Assembly (NCBI GenBank): GCA_965140775.1
Contig: OZ223471.1
Span: forward strand, 3,596,001-3,660,000
Source of the DNA: UBA6244 sp965140775
Lineage (GTDB): Bacteria > Bacteroidota > Bacteroidia > Bacteroidales > F082
DNA: 64,000 nucleotides
Direction: 5' to 3'
Positions within the stretch are counted from its first letter, which is position 1, and every line of letters begins with the position of its first letter. A program made the position numbers and the translations under genes. The notes beneath the pieces were generated by a model that was not told the origin of the DNA, made no database searches, and saw only the letters and a program-made list of their open reading frames with translations. This document shows positions 26,159 through 35,375 of this stretch, piece after piece.

Positions 26159-26830
26159 TTATTTGAAAAAGTAAATAAACAATGGGATAACCATATAACC
26201 AACGGTGATGGCAATGGCAAACAAATGGCCTACGGTTTTGATGCAAGGCGTATATTTGGGATTGTTGAGCCCAAGCGACTGAAAAGCCGACTGAAAACCA
26301 TGATCGAGGTGAAAACCCAAAATAAGCAAGGCAACGAGGTAACCCACAACGTAATAGGGCATTTTAAACAGATCGATAACCAATTTGGCCATGTCTTCCA
26401 TAGGTTTTCCGTCCACATGGACTTCCTGCAACGAACCTATCACCCCTTTGGCAACCAAAAAGAAATTGACAAAGTGGATAAACAAAAAGATGAAGATAAT
26501 GACCCCCGTATGGATCATGTACTTACTGAAAAAAGAATCCTCTGAGGACGCTTTTACTTTGTAGCCTTTGGGACGTGCTATCCAGTTTTCGATTTGGAGC
26601 CAAAGACCCAGAATCATGTGAATAACAAATCCGGCAAACAAAACCCACTGAAATACCTGAATAACAGGATTGGTTCCCATAAAATGGGCGGCTTCGTTGA
26701 ACAGGTCAGTCGATGGACTGAATACCAGCAACAAGTTGATGCTCAGATGCACCACCAAAAAGGTCATCAGGAAAAAGCCCATCAGCGACATCCAGATCTT
26801 CTTGGTGACCGAAGAATAATATTTACTCAT
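26159..26830 (-). CDS. sdhC: Succinate dehydrogenase cytochrome b subunit
   Basis: A 223-aa membrane anchor with five hydrophobic helices (IWMSLMGFFLMTFLVVH; VFQWVLFAGFVIHMILG; IHTGVIIFIFLFIHFVNF; YVVGYLVALLILGFHLDHG; LFAIAITVGYMVIPLFI). Conserved His residues in helices suggest the di-haem cytochrome b558 type that reacts with menaquinone. First gene of the operon, with a consensus -7 box 49 bp before its ATG. Confidence 0.94.
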   Translation of the reverse strand: MSKYYSSVTKKIWMSLMGFFLMTFLVVHLSINLLLVFSPSTDLFNEAAHFMGTNPVIQVFQWVLFAGFVIHMILGLWLQIENWIARPKGYKVKASSEDSFFSKYMIHTGVIIFIFLFIHFVNFFLVAKGVIGSLQEVHVDGKPMEDMAKLVIDLFKMPYYVVGYLVALLILGFHLDHGFQSAFQSLGLNNPKYTPCIKTVGHLFAIAITVGYMVIPLFIYFFK

Positions 26831-26879
26831 AATTACGCTTTTAATGTGGTTTTATGTAACTCGGGTGTTAAATATCCAA

Positions 26880-26887
26880 CAAATATA
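26880..26887 (-). promoter_or_regulatory. -7 promoter element of sdhCAB
   Basis: TATATTTG on the minus strand matches TAnnTTTG, 49 bp before the sdhC ATG. A -33 TTG at the expected distance is not clear. Confidence 0.6.
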
Positions 26888-26971
26888 AAAAACAATTTCC
26901 AGCAACACCTTTCTACTGTTTATTTTTAACACAAGATAAATAGTGAGCAAATCCTTTGCTTATTAAAGCCT

Positions 26972-26979
26972 TACTTTTG
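26972..26979 (+). promoter_or_regulatory. -7 promoter element of the Xaa-Pro aminopeptidase gene
   Basis: TACTTTTG matches TAnnTTTG. A second exact match, TAGTTTTG, lies at 26990-26997, closer to the ATG at 27018; either could serve. Confidence 0.55.
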
Positions 26980-27017
26980 AAGGTTTCATTAGTTTTGTTG
27001 ACTTAAAATCCGGATTT

Positions 27018-28316
27018 ATGCGTTACGCCCCCATCTCCAACAAATTGTTTACCGAAAACAGAAAACGTTTTTGCGATCTGCTGCCTGCACAATCGGTGGC
27101 CATTTTTCATTCCAATGAGCAATATCCACGCAATGGAGATCAGTATTTACCCTTCCGACAACAATCGGACTTGTTTTACCTCACAGGCATCGAACAGGAG
27201 AAAACCATTTTGGTATTGGCCCCCGGAGCTCCCGGCCAAAATATGACCGAAGTGCTGTTTATCATCGAGAGCAACGAAGTTTTAGCCCGCTGGGAAGGAC
27301 ACAAGCTCACCAAAGAGGAGGCACAAACAATTTCCGGCATCGCGCACATCGAATACGTAGAAAACTATGAAACTTTCGTAAGAGAATGGCTGGTGTGGGC
27401 CAAGAACATTTTTTTGAATTACAACGAATACCCCAAGTTTTTCACGGAAGTGAAAGACAGAAACCAACGGTTTGGCGAGGAACTCCAATCACGCTATCCT
27501 CTCTACAACTACCAAAGGTCGGCGCCTTTGATGTGGCAACTCCGGATGATTAAGTCAGAGGAGGAGATCAACCTGTTGAAACAAGCCTGCGATATTACCC
27601 GCAAAGCTTTTGTTCGGGTGCTGAAACATGTGAAACCGGGTATCAACGAGATGGAGGTGCAGGCAGAAATTGATCATGAATTTACCATCAATGGCGCCAA
27701 CGGGCATGGCTATCAACCCATTATTGCCGCGGGTGCCAATTCCTGTGTACTACACTATGTAACCAACGACAAGGAATGTAAACAAGGTGATTTGCTGTTG
27801 TTCGATTTTGGTGCCGAATATGCCAACTACTCAGCCGACATGAGCCGTACCATCCCCGTAAGCGGGAAATTTACCGCGCGACAACGTGCCTGCTACGAAG
27901 CAGTACTGCGCGTTCAGCGTGAACTGATTAAGATGTATGTTCCGGGAAATACCATCACCCAAATCAATAAAAAAGCCGACGAATTGATGGAACAAGAAAT
28001 GATTGGTTTGGGATTATTCGCCTTAACCGAAGTTATGGAACAGGATCCCAAATCGCCGCTGTTTAAAAAATACTTCATGCATGGAACCGCTCACTTTCTG
28101 GGATTGGATGTGCACGACGTTGGACAAAAAGACGCCGTTTTGGCTCCCGGCATGGTGCTCACCTGCGAACCCGGAATTTATATCACCGAAGAAAACATCG
28201 GCATTCGTCTGGAAAACGACATCCTCGTTACCGAAGGTACTCCCATCGATTTAATGGCCAACATCCCCATCGAACCCGATGAAATTGAGGCGTTGATGAA
28301 AAAACAACCTAACTAA
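27018..28316 (+). CDS. pepP: Xaa-Pro aminopeptidase (M24B family)
   Basis: A 432-aa cytoplasmic dimetal peptidase that removes an N-terminal residue preceding proline. The N-terminal aminopeptidase P domain (about 5-140) includes FRQQSDLFYLTGIEQE. The M24 pita-bread domain (about 185-415) has metal ligands in LLFDFGAEYANYSADMSRT (two Asp), MHGTAHFLGLDVHDVG (His), TCEPGIYI (Glu) and GIRLENDILVTEG (Glu). Single-gene unit, divergent from sdhCAB. Confidence 0.94.
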   Translation: MRYAPISNKLFTENRKRFCDLLPAQSVAIFHSNEQYPRNGDQYLPFRQQSDLFYLTGIEQEKTILVLAPGAPGQNMTEVLFIIESNEVLARWEGHKLTKEEAQTISGIAHIEYVENYETFVREWLVWAKNIFLNYNEYPKFFTEVKDRNQRFGEELQSRYPLYNYQRSAPLMWQLRMIKSEEEINLLKQACDITRKAFVRVLKHVKPGINEMEVQAEIDHEFTINGANGHGYQPIIAAGANSCVLHYVTNDKECKQGDLLLFDFGAEYANYSADMSRTIPVSGKFTARQRACYEAVLRVQRELIKMYVPGNTITQINKKADELMEQEMIGLGLFALTEVMEQDPKSPLFKKYFMHGTAHFLGLDVHDVGQKDAVLAPGMVLTCEPGIYITEENIGIRLENDILVTEGTPIDLMANIPIEPDEIEALMKKQPN

Positions 28317-28321
28317 TTACT

Positions 28322-28557
28322 TCTGCTCCACTCATCCATCAAATTGCCTCCATCAATGATGAAGCTTTTTTGAACGCTATATAAACCAACATAGAAACAA
28401 AAACCGAATCCACAACATACAGGACATCCGCCCAACAAAAACAAAAAATTGAGGAAGGACTCAGGCTAATAGAGAATGGTGATTATTTAGCAAATGACGA
28501 TTCAAATCCGATTTTGAAAAATGGCTGCAAGAAAAAACCGCCTTTCAACAATTCTGA
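28322..28557 (+). pseudogene. Remnant of a type II toxin-antitoxin antitoxin gene
   Basis: In one frame from 28331 the sequence reads LIHQIASINDEAFLNAI, stop (TAA 28382), TNIETKTESTTYRTSAQQ, then KIEEGLRLIENGDYLANDD. After a frame change it continues DFEKWLQEKTAFQQF and stops at 28555-28557. This matches the common Bacteroidota antitoxin layout (short N-terminal helix, EQK-rich linker, GxxxIENG(D/E), C-terminal KWLxEK). There is no start codon, one nonsense codon and one frameshift, and no toxin gene follows. The product is certainly not made intact. Confidence 0.65.
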
Positions 28558-28623
28558 AAGACGGTTGCGATCAACCAAACTATGGATCAACTCCAACAAA
28601 CCGGAGATAAGGGCAACTTCCGG

Positions 28624-29787
28624 TTAGTTGATTATAATGGCATCATATTCTTCCTGACTCAAAAACTGAGGCACATAGGTAACTCCATTGAGTTCAAGGT
28701 TGGCCACAAATGCACGCAGATGTGCCTTCGAGCCCAACATCAAATTGCCAAATACGTTAATAATTCCCTGATTGGTGGCCATGTCTATCTTGGTTTGCAA
28801 ATCAATGATATCCACCTCTTCGATGGTGGCACCCACGGTTAAACCTGAAATCAACGATTCACTTCCTTGTGCCAGTAATTGGTCGTACAAGGCTTGTAGC
28901 TCTTCGTTGTTGAATTCTCCGGGATTTGCGCTGGCAGTGTCTTCCAATTGGAAGAAATTGATGAGCGACAATACACGGTCGGTGTGCACTTGCTCGCTGT
29001 TGGAGATAAAATCAAAAACCGGGACATTCCACAATTCAAAGAGTTTTACATATACATCATGGGCCAATTTTTCCTCTTCACGAACGTAGAGCAAAGCTGC
29101 TTCTTCCTCGGCACTGATGGCGAAGGTCAAGGTATCGCAACCGCCACCTCCGGCAGGAAGTTGTCCGGCCATAATGGCATCAAATTGTTCTTGGGTAAGC
29201 AACTGAGGTTCATAGTCATATCCTTGAAAAGCCAACTGTGCCACAAACGCTTTCAGGTGATATCCGGAAGCTCGCATCAAATTGGCGTACAAGGTTTTAA
29301 TGGTGTCGGAAGTGGTTACGTCCAGATATCCTTGTAGGTCAATAATGTCCACTTCTTCAATGGTGGCTCCCACCATCAGCGCGGCTTGCAACGAATCGCT
29401 TCCGGCAACAATCAACTCATCATACAGGGCCTGCAATTCTGCATTGCTGAATTGACCATTTTCGGGGAGCGCGGGGTCGGTTAGTCCGTAAAAATTGATT
29501 AACGACAACACCTGATTGGTATGCCAGTCTTCGCTTTTGGAAATGTTGTCGAAAACAGGAACCTGATACAGGTCGAACAGATAAACATACACATCTCTGG
29601 CCAGTTTTTCCTCTTCACGCATATAAATCAATCCATCCAGATCGGTTTGGCTGGCTTCGTTGTCTTTCAATTCCACGGTGTCGGTCAGGTTGTTTACCAC
29701 ATCATCCTTTTTGTCGCACGACCACATGCCCAACATCAGGATTACAGTTACCATAAACATCCAATTTTTCATCATTGCCTTTTTCAT
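28624..29787 (-). CDS. DUF2202 lipoprotein with two ferritin-like repeats, 387 aa
   Basis: Lipoprotein signal with MLGMWSC lipobox, Cys near residue 24. Two tandem copies (about residues 45-205 and 220-387) each carry YMREEEKLARDVYV or YVREEEKLAHDVYV, then an SE(D/Q)xHT motif, LYDELIVAGSDSLQAALMVG or its counterpart, and ATIEEVDIIDLQ. The Glu/His spacing is that of a ferritin-like four-helix bundle able to bind metal. The start is taken at ATG 29787 because the signal peptide begins there. Location is probably periplasm or surface. The role of DUF2202 is not established. Confidence 0.9.
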   Translation of the reverse strand: MKKAMMKNWMFMVTVILMLGMWSCDKKDDVVNNLTDTVELKDNEASQTDLDGLIYMREEEKLARDVYVYLFDLYQVPVFDNISKSEDWHTNQVLSLINFYGLTDPALPENGQFSNAELQALYDELIVAGSDSLQAALMVGATIEEVDIIDLQGYLDVTTSDTIKTLYANLMRASGYHLKAFVAQLAFQGYDYEPQLLTQEQFDAIMAGQLPAGGGGCDTLTFAISAEEEAALLYVREEEKLAHDVYVKLFELWNVPVFDFISNSEQVHTDRVLSLINFFQLEDTASANPGEFNNEELQALYDQLLAQGSESLISGLTVGATIEEVDIIDLQTKIDMATNQGIINVFGNLMLGSKAHLRAFVANLELNGVTYVPQFLSQEEYDAIIIN

Positions 29788-30018
29788 CTCAGTATTTTTT
29801 AGTGAATAATTTGGGACAACCCATGTTGCCCACTTTGATGATGCAATGATACGCCCACAATCAGGCATAGCTGTTATGATTTTATATATAAATTGTATAA
29901 GATTTTACGATTTTTCGGCAATATCCACGATCTAAGAGAATGCCATAGCAGACGATTACTATCTGTATAACAGATATTTATGAATACAATTAAGAATGCC
30001 TAGGTGAGTAAAATATAG

Positions 30019-32052
30019 CTACCCGTTCAGCACTTTCAACAAAAACGCATATTCGAGTGCCAGGTCTTTCAATGCTTCAAATCTTCCGGAAGCGCCGCCA
30101 TGACCCAATTCCATATTGGTTTTCAGAAGAAGCAGATTCCGGTCTGTTTTCATGTCCCTCAATTTGGCCACCCATTTGGCAGGTTCCCAATACTGCACCT
30201 GACTGTCGTGCAATCCGGTGGTTACAAGCATAGCCGGATAATCTTGCCTGCTCACCTGATCGTATGGCGAATAGGACAAGATGTAGTCGTAGTAGCGCTT
30301 GTCGTTGGGATTGCCCCATTCGTCGTATTCGCCCGTGGTGAGCGGAATACTTTCATCAAGCATGGTGGTCACCACATCCACAAAAGGCACGGCGGCAATC
30401 ACCCCTTTAAACAGTTCCGGAGCCATATTGACCACAGCACCCATCAGCAAACCACCGGCACTACCGCCATAAGCAAACAGTCGGTCGTGTCGGGTATAAC
30501 CCTCATTCACCAAATGTTTGGCGCAGGCAATAAAATCGGTGAAGGTGTTTTTCTTTTTCAATAGCTTGCCATCTTCATACCAAGAACGGCCCAATTCTTC
30601 GCTTCCGCGAATGTGCGCCACGGCGAAGGCAAATCCCCGATCGAGCAAACTCAATCGTGTGGAGCGGAAGGTGGAATCCACCGAAATGCCATAGGATCCA
30701 TAACCATAGAGCAACAAGGGCTGACTTCCATCCATTTTATAGCCCTTCTTGTAAACAATACTGACAGGAATTTTAACGCCATCCGTAGCGGTAGCATACA
30801 ACCGTTGAGTGGTGTATCCCGTAGCGTCGTAGCCCCCCTTTATCTCCATCTGTTTCAATTGGACGGTCCGACGTGTACCCATATCATACTCCAGAACAGT
30901 AATGGGCGTTTTAAGCGAAGTAAATTGATAACGTAACTTGTTGGAGAAATAATCAGGATTGGCTGAGGTTTCCGCATAATAATCTGTTTCGTCGAAATCA
31001 AGGTAGTGAAAAGCACCGGATTGGGGATGACAGATTCTGAAACGGGCAAGACCATCCCGCCGTTCTGAAATTACCACATAATCGTTGAAAACGTCCACCG
31101 CTTCCAGCAACACGTCATTGCGATGAGGCAAAACTTCTGTCCAATTCACCAGTTCGGTGTTGACTTCATCCGTTTGCATCAACCTAAAATTGCTTGCGTT
31201 GAAATTGGTAAGTACCAGAAACCGCTCTCCCTGATGGTAAATGCTATATTCCAGCTCGCTTTGTCGTTGTTGAAAAATCCTGAACACGCCGTCGGGACTA
31301 TCCGCTTCCAGAATCCGGTATTCGCTTGAGAGAATACTTTCTGAACCAATCACCAGGTATTTATCTGATTTGGTTTTATAAACAAAGGTTTTGAATGCCG
31401 TATCGTCTTCCTGAAAAACCACCTCATCGGCACCTTCCTGCTGCCCCAACACATGTCGTACCACCTGAAAAGGCCGCAGTGTATCGTCTTTACGAGTATA
31501 AAACAGGGTTTTGTTGTCGTTGGCCCAGGTAACGTCGCCGGAGGTATTGCTGATATCATCAACAAGTATCTCGTTGGTTTCCAGGTTTTTTACATGCACA
31601 TGGTATTGGCGGCGACTAACGGTATCCACCGTATAGGCCAACAGCTTGTTGTTGGGGCTCACCTCCCAGCTTCCGATGTGAAAAAACGCCAACCCTTCGG
31701 CCATTTTATTACCATCCAGCATGATTTCTTCTTGGGCATTTTCACGCAATGCCTTCCGGCAAATAATGGGATATTCCTGCCCTTCCTCGTATCGTATGTA
31801 ATAGGAATAGCCGTTTAGCTCCACCGGCACCGACATGTCCGTTTGCATGATGCGACCCACCATTTCATCATACAACGTTTTTTGCAATGCTTCGGAATCC
31901 TTCATCATAGTATCTGTGTAGGCATTTTCAGCATTGAGATAATCAATTACTTCCGGGTCTTCGCGTTGGTTCAACCAATGGTAATTGTCCACACGTTGGT
32001 GGCCATGTTTTTCGAGGATAACGGGTATTTTTTTCGCTTGGGGGGGATTCAT
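30019..32052 (-). CDS. ptrB: Oligopeptidase B / prolyl oligopeptidase family (S9A)
   Basis: A 677-aa serine peptidase cleaving short peptides, typically after basic residues. The N-terminal seven-bladed propeller starts with PPQAKKIPVILEKHG and YHWLNQREDPEVIDYL. The hydrolase domain has LLLYGYGSYGIS, FAVAHIRGSEELGRSWYEDG, nucleophile FAYGGSAGGLLMG (about residue 528) and the catalytic His in LGHGGASGRFEAL. Start taken at ATG 32052, where family homology begins; ATG 32115 would add 21 residues unlike the family. No signal peptide in the shorter form, so probably cytoplasmic or periplasmic by other means. Confidence 0.93.
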   Translation of the reverse strand: MNPPQAKKIPVILEKHGHQRVDNYHWLNQREDPEVIDYLNAENAYTDTMMKDSEALQKTLYDEMVGRIMQTDMSVPVELNGYSYYIRYEEGQEYPIICRKALRENAQEEIMLDGNKMAEGLAFFHIGSWEVSPNNKLLAYTVDTVSRRQYHVHVKNLETNEILVDDISNTSGDVTWANDNKTLFYTRKDDTLRPFQVVRHVLGQQEGADEVVFQEDDTAFKTFVYKTKSDKYLVIGSESILSSEYRILEADSPDGVFRIFQQRQSELEYSIYHQGERFLVLTNFNASNFRLMQTDEVNTELVNWTEVLPHRNDVLLEAVDVFNDYVVISERRDGLARFRICHPQSGAFHYLDFDETDYYAETSANPDYFSNKLRYQFTSLKTPITVLEYDMGTRRTVQLKQMEIKGGYDATGYTTQRLYATATDGVKIPVSIVYKKGYKMDGSQPLLLYGYGSYGISVDSTFRSTRLSLLDRGFAFAVAHIRGSEELGRSWYEDGKLLKKKNTFTDFIACAKHLVNEGYTRHDRLFAYGGSAGGLLMGAVVNMAPELFKGVIAAVPFVDVVTTMLDESIPLTTGEYDEWGNPNDKRYYDYILSYSPYDQVSRQDYPAMLVTTGLHDSQVQYWEPAKWVAKLRDMKTDRNLLLLKTNMELGHGGASGRFEALKDLALEYAFLLKVLNG

Positions 32053-32132
32053 CAAATGGAGGTATTTGTTAAAAAATTCATCCCGAAAGCCAAGGCTCCC
32101 GGGATAAACAGACAATAAATAAGTTTGGCCTA

Positions 32133-34463
32133 TCAGAAATATAAACTCAATCCGAAACTTGGCATAAATGGCAATTGATATACTACCTGATTGGTAATGA
32201 GGTCCACATAAAACACATTTTTGCGGTCGTACACGTTGGTAATGCTGAGGTCGGCCACCAATCGGGTATTGGCACTAAAATAAAAATTACGTTTTACATC
32301 CACATCCAGGCGGTGATACACGGGCAATCGACCTTGATACAAATCGCCATAAATCACACCCAATCCACCATTTTCGGTAATATAATTGGTATTCACCCCA
32401 CCGGGAAAGGTAAGCGACTCATAAAAGCCCTGTACCTGGGTAAAAGGGAATCCCGTACCCAGATTCCATCGTGCACCAAATTCCCACTGGCGCTTAGAAC
32501 CTGTGATATACGAAAATACCAGATTCACATTATGACGCCGGTCGAAGTGAGGTGTGTAGCTGATCATCTGGCCATCGCTGTCCTCAAACTGACGTGTTAC
32601 AAAGCCAAGTGAGTAAACGGCATACACATATACTTTTTTGTAATCATATTTCAACACCATGTCCACCCCATAGGCATTACCCTTTTCCAGCACAAAGTCC
32701 TTGTATTCCACTTCCGCCGCATCATCGGGAGCGTCTGTTTCATTGTACAGCTTGTTGCGGTTGATGTTGGTAAGCTGCGGGAAATATTTATAATAACCCT
32801 CCACATTCAGGCTGATGGTATTGCTCAGGTCGAACTCGGTTCCCAGAATCAAATGATTTGATTTTTGCACCCTACTGGTTACGTCTTTACCATCAAAGGA
32901 AGAGGGCAGATTTTCCGGACCTGACAGGAAACCATAGAACAAATTCACCACATCACGGTCGGAAGAGGCTGCAATAAAGTTCTGGGAATACATACCTGCG
33001 GCAAACTTCACCCTAAACCAGTCGTTGGCATTGTATTTGACTGCCAAACGGGGTTCCGGATTCATTTCTGCCAGCGAGGCATACCATTCCAGACGAATAC
33101 CAGGTTCAATGATAAATTTACCAACGATGGCTTTATATTTGGCATATAAGCCAAGTTGGGTTGTATTTTCGGTTTGGTTGATTTCGGCGTTTACATAGTT
33201 TTTGAACAGGTATTCGGTGCGATAACCTTCCAGTTCCAACCCATATTTCAGTTCATTTTTTCCCATGAAATAGGTAAAATTCAACCCTGCATTAAACCCA
33301 CTGATGGAACTTCTGCGGTCGTTGAGGGTAGTCGATTTTACCTTGGTTTCATATTTTGAATACGACACAATTCCTTCGATGAGCACAGGTGCTTTACCGG
33401 GAATCACCACAAAACTCGACCCTCCGCCATAGGAGTTCCAACCAAAATCAGAAATGGCTTTGTAGTTGTTTACCTGATCGGTAAAGTTAAACCCAAAAAA
33501 ACTCACCTTACTTCCATTACCCGAATTCAGCGTAACTTTTCCATACAAATCGGCAAAGTTGAAAGGCAAACCGTCTTTATCAATATAATCGTAAAATATT
33601 TTGGAACTCTCTGCCAGGTAGGAATTTTTAAAGGACAGAATGAAAGAAACGCCCCCATCTTCAGCCGATTTTTGGGCAACCAAAGGACCTTCGAGGATGG
33701 CGCGGGCGCCAAAGGTAGAAGCACCCAAAACTCCCGACATCCGCTTTTTGTTTCCATCTTTGGTGGTGATGTCCATCACCGAAGAAATACGGCCGCCGTA
33801 TTCGGCATTATAACCTCCTGTGTAAATGGCTGCATTGCGAATAAGGTCGGTTTCAAACACCGAAAACAGCCCAATAGAGTGAAAGGGATTGTAAATCGTC
33901 ATTCCGTCGAGCATCACCTTATTCTGAATGGGCGAACCTCCCCGGATATAAAACTGACCTCCCTGGTCGCCGGTAAAAACAACCCCGGGTACCACCTGTA
34001 AATATTGAGCAAAGTCAGCTTGACCACCAACACTGGGAATTTGCTTGATGTCTTTTGGTGAAATTTTTACCACCGACATTTTGGTTTCGGTACGGGCTTC
34101 CGTTCGTTCGGCACTTACAGTAATGGTCTCCAGATTAACCGACCCCTTTTTTAAATATTGATTTTTGTTGATTAACGCTCCCTCGGCAAGGTGAATAGGC
34201 TGGCGAATGGTATCAAAACCCAGATAGGTTATCTTCAATACATAATCACCTGCCGGTATTTTTGAAATTAAAAAATATCCATTTACATCAGTAGAAGCCC
34301 CGAAGGTGGTGCCATCGAGCACCACATTAGCGAAAATGGCGGGCTCACCCGACTCTTCCTCGTAAACAAAACCACGAACCGTTGCATCCTGAGCCCTTAC
34401 ATATGAAGCAGTTAAGGTAAAAAACAGAAGTAATAATAAAATGTTTGTGTATCGATTTTTCAT
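32133..34463 (-). CDS. TonB-dependent receptor with CarboxypepD-like N-terminal domain, 776 aa
   Basis: Signal peptide to about residue 24. A carboxypeptidase-regulatory-like domain (about 28-110; VRGFVYEEESGEPAIFANVV, INGYFLISKIPAGDYVLKI-type strand pattern) precedes the plug (about 125-235; VGGQADFAQYLQVVPGV, GGQFYIRGGSPIQNKVMLDG). The rest is a 22-strand outer-membrane barrel ending in Phe (FGLSLYF). It takes up an unknown ligand using TonB energy. No SusD-like partner is present, so it is not a classic polysaccharide locus. It lies upstream of the oligopeptidase on the same strand (80-bp gap), suggesting but not proving peptide uptake and cleavage. Confidence 0.93.
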   Translation of the reverse strand: MKNRYTNILLLLLFFTLTASYVRAQDATVRGFVYEEESGEPAIFANVVLDGTTFGASTDVNGYFLISKIPAGDYVLKITYLGFDTIRQPIHLAEGALINKNQYLKKGSVNLETITVSAERTEARTETKMSVVKISPKDIKQIPSVGGQADFAQYLQVVPGVVFTGDQGGQFYIRGGSPIQNKVMLDGMTIYNPFHSIGLFSVFETDLIRNAAIYTGGYNAEYGGRISSVMDITTKDGNKKRMSGVLGASTFGARAILEGPLVAQKSAEDGGVSFILSFKNSYLAESSKIFYDYIDKDGLPFNFADLYGKVTLNSGNGSKVSFFGFNFTDQVNNYKAISDFGWNSYGGGSSFVVIPGKAPVLIEGIVSYSKYETKVKSTTLNDRRSSISGFNAGLNFTYFMGKNELKYGLELEGYRTEYLFKNYVNAEINQTENTTQLGLYAKYKAIVGKFIIEPGIRLEWYASLAEMNPEPRLAVKYNANDWFRVKFAAGMYSQNFIAASSDRDVVNLFYGFLSGPENLPSSFDGKDVTSRVQKSNHLILGTEFDLSNTISLNVEGYYKYFPQLTNINRNKLYNETDAPDDAAEVEYKDFVLEKGNAYGVDMVLKYDYKKVYVYAVYSLGFVTRQFEDSDGQMISYTPHFDRRHNVNLVFSYITGSKRQWEFGARWNLGTGFPFTQVQGFYESLTFPGGVNTNYITENGGLGVIYGDLYQGRLPVYHRLDVDVKRNFYFSANTRLVADLSITNVYDRKNVFYVDLITNQVVYQLPFMPSFGLSLYF

Positions 34464-34645
34464 AGCCGAAAATTACATGTTAGCAAAGAAACGTGCAAAG
34501 TAACCAAAAAGTGTAATGCCAACGGCTTTTTTTCAACGAATTGGGAATAAATTTGAGCACAATTAAAAAATTCGGAGTTCACAAACATGAACGCAGCCGA
34601 AGTTTTCTGTTTTGATACACCCATGTAAATATTAAATCGGATACC

Positions 34646-35375
34646 TATCAGCGCATCTCAGCGTCCACCCAAATAAAAAATCAGCGCCCATCAGCACAAA
34701 TCTGCGTCCAAAACAATACCAAATTTGAAATAGCAAGACGCAGATACCGCAGAAAACGCAGATCAAGGAAAACCCAAATCAGCGTCTAAAATAATCAGCG
34801 CCCATCAGCGTAATCTGCGTCCAAAACAACACCACATCAGAAATAGCAAGACGCATATACCGCAGAAAACGCAGATTAAGAAAAACCCAAATCAGCGTCT
34901 AAAATAATCAGCGCCCATCAGCGCAAATCAGCGCCTAAAATAATCAGCGCCCATCAGCGAAATCTGCGTCCAAAACAATACCAAATTTGAAATAGCAGAC
35001 GCAGATACCGCAGAAAAACGCAGATCAGGAAAAACCCAAATCAGCGTCTAAAATAATCAGCGCCCATCAGCGTAATCTGCGTCCAAAAACTAATCAGCGC
35101 CCATCAGCGCAAATCTGCGTCCAAAAAAAATCAGTGTAAATCTGCGTCCAAAACAATACCAAATTTGAAATAGCAGACGCAGATACCGCAGAAAAACGCA
35201 GATCAGGGAAAACCCAAATCAGCGCCTAAAATAATCAGCGCCCATCAGCGCAAATCTGCGTCCAAAAAAATAATCAGTGTAATCTGCGCCCAAAAAAATA
35301 ATCAGCGTAAATCTGCGCAAATCTGCGTCCAAAATCCAAAATACGCGTCAACCACCGTAAATCTGCGCCAATCTA
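34646..35375. repeat. Complex tandem repeat array of CAGCG/CTGCG words
   Basis: About 730 bp made of at least four unequal units starting near 34719, 34832, 34981 and 35159. Each has CCAAATTTGAAATAGCA, GACGCAGATACCGCAGAAAA, CGCAGATCA, AAACCCAAATCAGCG, then a variable number of ATCAGCGCCCATCAGCG and ATCTGCGTCCAAAA words. Units differ in length (113, 149, 178 bp and more). GACGCAGAT and ATCTGCGTC inside a unit are inverse complements, so hairpins can form. The array runs right into the stop codon of the KAS III gene. No coding potential is seen. Confidence 0.88.

Noticed and set aside
32053..32115. Extended N-terminus of oligopeptidase B
   Set aside because: Family similarity begins at MNPPQAKKIP; the extra 21 residues are neither a signal peptide nor conserved.
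34646..35375. CRISPR array
   Set aside because: The words are not constant-length repeats with unique spacers; unit bodies are themselves similar and no cas genes are near.
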